From Methanomicrobiales archaeon (lineage in GTDB: Archaea > Halobacteriota > Methanomicrobia > Methanomicrobiales > Methanoculleaceae), in the NCBI GenBank assembly GCA_012797575.1, contig JAAZOW010000203.1:1-7304 (forward strand): a stretch of 7,304 nucleotides of DNA, in the 5' to 3' direction. The stretch's first letter is position 1; each line of letters opens with the position of its first letter. The notes under the pieces are model-generated. The model was not told the DNA's origin. It made no database searches and saw nothing but the letters and a program-made list of their open reading frames with translations. A program made the translations under genes and the position numbers. Positions 5,101 to 7,304 of this stretch are shown here, in pieces.

Positions 5101-6510
5101 TTACCCCAACATTCCCCGGCCGAAGAGCTCCTGTGGGACAGAGTCCAGCATATCGGTGGCGAGCATACCGTATCCTCGCTCCTCTGCAGCCCGCATACCA
5201 GCCCTACCACTTACGTACGCTGCGATGCAGGCAGCCTCGAACGCCGGCAGATGGCAGAAGAGCGCCCCAGCCACACCCGCCAGGAGATCGCCTGTCCCTC
5301 CGGTGGTCATGGCGGGGGCCCCCGTCCGGTTGAACCTGACCCGCTCCCCATCGGATATGATGTCAACCGGGCCTTTCAGGAGGATCGTCCCCGTCGTCGC
5401 AGCGGCCCTGACATCCCGTGCGCGCGAAACGAGATCTGCTACGGCAGGTTCCATCCCAGTCATCCTGGCGAACTCGCCCGCGTGCGGGGTGTAGATAGTC
5501 TCCCCTGCCACCGGCAGGGGGCGGGCGAGGGCATCGGCATCAAAGATCGCCTTCTCCGCCGCTTCAGCGATGGCGGTGACGACATCATGGCTCTCCCTCC
5601 CAAGCCCCATGCCGCAGACGACGACATCAGCCCGCTCGGCGAGCCCGAGGATCACCTCGAGGTGATCCTTCGTGATCACGTCCCCTTCCAGGCGCTCATA
5701 GATCAGATCGGGCATAGGGATGTACGCCGGGGAGGCGACCCGCACGATATCGGCACCTGCGCGGAGCGCCCCCATGGCCGTGATGTATGGCGCCCCCTGG
5801 TAGGGGCCGCCACCGACCACCAGGACCTCGCCGCCGACCCCCTTGTGCGCCTCAGGTGCTCTGGTTGGGAGGAGGACCAGATCGCCAGGACCGGTGTAGA
5901 CCTCAGCCTCAAGCGGGATGCCGATATCCACGACGTCCGCGCCTTCGATCTTCGGCCGATGGAACGACACGATCTTCGTGGCTCTGGCCCCCGGTGTGGG
6001 GACATCGACGGCGACGATCGGCGCGGGACTCTCGTTTGCCAGGGAGACCAGGGTTGCAAGCGGCTCCCGGGCTGCACCAGAAGCTCCGGTCCCGAGCATC
6101 GCATCGACGATGATATCGGCCGCACCAAAGAGATGTGAGAGCGGTCCAACATCGGTGGCGCATCTGACCCGATGGACGGCGACGGAGCAGTATCGGAGAA
6201 GCGACATCTGGGCGGTCGTCTCCGGGGTCATATGGCCGCAGTCAGGATAGATGAGATCGATTGCGTCGATCTGCTGGAGGTAGCGGGCCGCCACCATCCC
6301 ATCGCCGCCGTTGTTCCCCCTCCCACAGAGGATGAGGACGCGGGAGGGATCGTATGACAGGACGGCATCTGCAAGCGCCCGCCCGGCGCTCTCCATCATC
6401 AGGAGTGATGAATGGCCAAGCGCAATGGCATTCTGTTCGATTGCCCGCATCCGTCCAGCGCCGATCACGCCGGTCTCAAGGAACTCTCGCATCATCCCGC
6501 CTGTTGTCAT
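5101..6510 (-). CDS. nnrDE: Bifunctional NAD(P)H-hydrate repair enzyme NnrDE (epimerase plus ADP-dependent dehydratase)
   Basis: This 469-residue fusion repairs hydrated NADH and NADPH. The N-terminal epimerase domain (about 14-213) interconverts R and S hydrates: GRGNNGGDGMVAARYL (63-78), VDAMLGTGASG (135-145), VAVDVPTPG (166-174) and the conserved FHRPK (183-187). The C-terminal dehydratase domain (about 214-466) uses ADP to dehydrate S-NAD(P)HX: HKGVGGEVLVVGGGPYQGAP (222-241), FDADAL (323-328), TPHAGEFARM (341-350), LLKGP (377-381) and MTTGGTGDLLAG (401-412), with D408 as the expected catalytic base. The epimerase loop after DVP is shorter than the usual DIPSGLDADTG form. Starts at ATG 6510, 6495 and 6492 are possible; none has a strong ribosome binding site. 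moaC follows after 58 bases. Confidence 0.95.
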   Translation of the reverse strand: MTTGGMMREFLETGVIGAGRMRAIEQNAIALGHSSLLMMESAGRALADAVLSYDPSRVLILCGRGNNGGDGMVAARYLQQIDAIDLIYPDCGHMTPETTAQMSLLRYCSVAVHRVRCATDVGPLSHLFGAADIIVDAMLGTGASGAAREPLATLVSLANESPAPIVAVDVPTPGARATKIVSFHRPKIEGADVVDIGIPLEAEVYTGPGDLVLLPTRAPEAHKGVGGEVLVVGGGPYQGAPYITAMGALRAGADIVRVASPAYIPMPDLIYERLEGDVITKDHLEVILGLAERADVVVCGMGLGRESHDVVTAIAEAAEKAIFDADALARPLPVAGETIYTPHAGEFARMTGMEPAVADLVSRARDVRAAATTGTILLKGPVDIISDGERVRFNRTGAPAMTTGGTGDLLAGVAGALFCHLPAFEAACIAAYVSGRAGMRAAEERGYGMLATDMLDSVPQELFGRGMLG

Positions 6511-6540
6511 CTCTATCTTCGGGACCTATGGAATTATCCC

Positions 6541-6555
6541 AATAGATACCTTTCG
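6541..6555 (-). promoter_or_regulatory. Candidate nnrDE promoter (BRE plus TATA-like)
   Basis: On the minus strand CGAAAGG (6555-6549) resembles a BRE and is directly followed by TATCTATT (6548-6541), a TATA-like box. Transcription would start near 6519, about 9 bases before ATG 6510 or about 27 before ATG 6492. No Shine-Dalgarno is evident for either start. The call rests on composition and spacing. Confidence 0.4.
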
Positions 6556-6560
6556 AATAG

Positions 6561-6583
6561 GGTGAACGAGCGAGGCATTCACC
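6561..6583. repeat. Inverted repeat GGTGAA-N11-TTCACC in the divergent intergenic region
   Basis: A perfect 6-base inverted repeat with an 11-base spacer lies just upstream of the nnrDE promoter candidate. Centre-to-centre spacing of the half sites is 17 bases, less than two helical turns. It could be a binding site for a dimeric regulator or a small RNA hairpin. A second hairpin, GCGCTC-GA-GAGCGC, follows at 6589-6602, and GAGGC (6572-6576) can pair with GCCTC (6601-6605). Confidence 0.35.
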
Positions 6584-6639
6584 GGGAAGCGCTCGAGAGC
6601 GCCTCTGCAGGCAAGGCCATATGAATCAACATGGCGCAT

Positions 6640-6648
6640 GGGGGGGGG
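6640..6648. repeat. Run of nine G
   Basis: A homopolymer of nine G lies about 80 bases upstream of the RecJ-like gene and is followed 12 bases later by a C5 run (6661-6665), so a GGGGG/CCCCC foldback is possible. Such tracts slip easily in replication and in sequencing, so the exact length should be treated as uncertain. Confidence 0.7.
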
Positions 6649-6698
6649 AGAACCCTCGATCCCCCACCATTGCCACCTGCTCCGCCAACCTCACATGG

Positions 6699-6720
6699 AT
6701 TTATTGATGCGCGCAGCGCA
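6699..6720 (+). promoter_or_regulatory. Promoter of the RecJ-like gene with an embedded palindrome
   Basis: ATTTATTGA (6699-6707) is a good TATA-like box in an otherwise GC-rich context. It lies 23 bases (centre) before ATG 6726, so transcription should begin at or within a few bases of the start codon, giving a leaderless mRNA. There is no Shine-Dalgarno. Between box and start is a perfect inverted repeat TGCGC-GCA-GCGCA (6708-6720), placed where a bound repressor would block initiation. Confidence 0.5.
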
Positions 6721-6725
6721 CTACT

Positions 6726-7304
6726 ATGGAGATGGGGCTCAGACGCGATCTGCGGAAGGCGGCAGATATGATCCGTGAAACGGAGTCGGTGACGGTCATA
6801 TCCCATATCGATGCCGATGGTATCAGCACCGAGGCGATCCTTGCCCAGGCGATCACCCGTGAGGAGATACCGGTCAATTCTGTCTTTCTCCGCCAGCTCG
6901 AGCCGATGGCGATGCGCCATATTCCGGAGGACGACTCTTTAAAACTCTTCGCCGACCTGGGGGCTGGCCAGCAGAGTCTCCTCGAGGGACACGGCCTATC
7001 CGCAGACGAAGTTCTGATCCTCGATCACCACGTCAGCCAACCCTGCGGCACGACCTACCCTCAGGTCAACTGTCTGGATCACGGCATCACCCGGATGAGC
7101 GCGGCCGGCGTCGCATACCTGGTCGCAAAGACGATCGACTCCACCAGTATCGACCTCGCCAAACTCGCGGTGATCGGGAACGTCGGGGATATGATGGCTC
7201 GCGAGAACTGCGGGCTGGTCGGCCCGGCACGCGAGATCGTCCAGGATGGCGTGGAGTACGGCAACATCATCGTCCGGGAACGAGACCTAAACTGCTACGG
7301 CATA
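6726..7304 (+). CDS. RecJ-like DHH-family phosphoesterase/single-strand exonuclease (5' part, runs off the window)
   Basis: The frame is open for 193 codons from ATG 6726 to the window end. The N-terminal DHH domain shows the metal-binding motifs: motif I VTVISHIDADGIS (residues 22-34), motif II FADLGAGQQ (about 77-85), motif III LILDHH (about 97-102) and motif IV GNVGDM (about 153-158). These are the Mn/Mg-binding residues of RecJ-type nucleases. Archaeal RecJ homologs act in repair or, as GAN, bind GINS in the replisome and degrade single-stranded DNA; which type this is cannot be decided without the C-terminal DHHA1 part. No in-frame start lies upstream (TGA at 6705-6707). A second ATG at 6732 is an alternative start. 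The gene is divergent from nnrDE. Confidence 0.88.
   Translation, partial: MEMGLRRDLRKAADMIRETESVTVISHIDADGISTEAILAQAITREEIPVNSVFLRQLEPMAMRHIPEDDSLKLFADLGAGQQSLLEGHGLSADEVLILDHHVSQPCGTTYPQVNCLDHGITRMSAAGVAYLVAKTIDSTSIDLAKLAVIGNVGDMMARENCGLVGPAREIVQDGVEYGNIIVRERDLNCYGI

Noticed and set aside
5043..5210. N-terminal extension of MoaC to ATG 5210
   Set aside because: The extra 56 residues overlap the end of nnrDE in another frame and lie before the conserved MoaC start; no homologous extension is known to me.
5251..6138. A 295-codon plus-strand frame opposite nnrDE
   Set aside because: It is antisense to a well-supported NnrDE gene; the reading is Arg/Gly/His-rich and has no family features.
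1..7304. CRISPR array, insertion sequence, toxin-antitoxin or phage genes
   Set aside because: No regularly spaced direct repeats, transposase motifs or mobile-element proteins were seen; apart from one intergenic gap the window is ordinary core archaeal sequence.

Overview
The window is archaeal and GC-rich, and most likely comes from a methanogen of the order Methanomicrobiales (Methanoculleus-like). It carries the archaea-specific block of eL15, RNase P proteins, proteasome alpha, SBDS, eL43, RpoP, Brix and Pcc1. The order and genus are my inference from protein character and gene order, not from a search.

Positions 1-4142 (all minus strand, so transcription runs from high to low coordinates) hold a compact information-processing operon. 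In order of transcription: rpl15e, rnp3 (Rpp30), rnp2 (Pop5), psmA, SBDS, rpl37ae (eL43), rpoP, a Brix-domain protein, and the first 22 codons of a KEOPS Pcc1-like gene that leaves the window. Several junctions overlap by 4 or 1 bases (GTGA, TAATG, ATGA, CTGA), which suggests translational coupling. Together the genes serve ribosome structure and assembly, tRNA 5' processing, transcription, tRNA modification and protein turnover. The exosome genes rrp4, rrp41 and rrp42, which lie between SBDS and rpl37ae in many archaea, are absent. The Pcc1 gene appears to start with CTG.

Positions 4143-4547 have no convincing gene. They hold the rpl15e leader with two tetraloop hairpins, a promoter candidate, and a segment of about 215 bases (4255-4470) whose inverted repeats nest into a two-domain fold. 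That segment is either an uncharacterised structured RNA or a palindromic repeat element, and it is the least explained part of the window. A perfect hairpin sits just after the moaC stop.

Positions 4548-6510 (minus strand) encode nnrDE, a fused NAD(P)H-hydrate epimerase/dehydratase, followed by moaC for molybdopterin synthesis. The two are 58 bases apart, and moaC has its own promoter candidate and no Shine-Dalgarno sequence.

Positions 6511-6725 form a divergent intergenic region with promoter candidates for both sides, several inverted repeats and a run of nine G. From 6726 to the end, a plus-strand DHH-family RecJ-like phosphoesterase/exonuclease begins, probably on a leaderless or nearly leaderless mRNA, and runs off the window.
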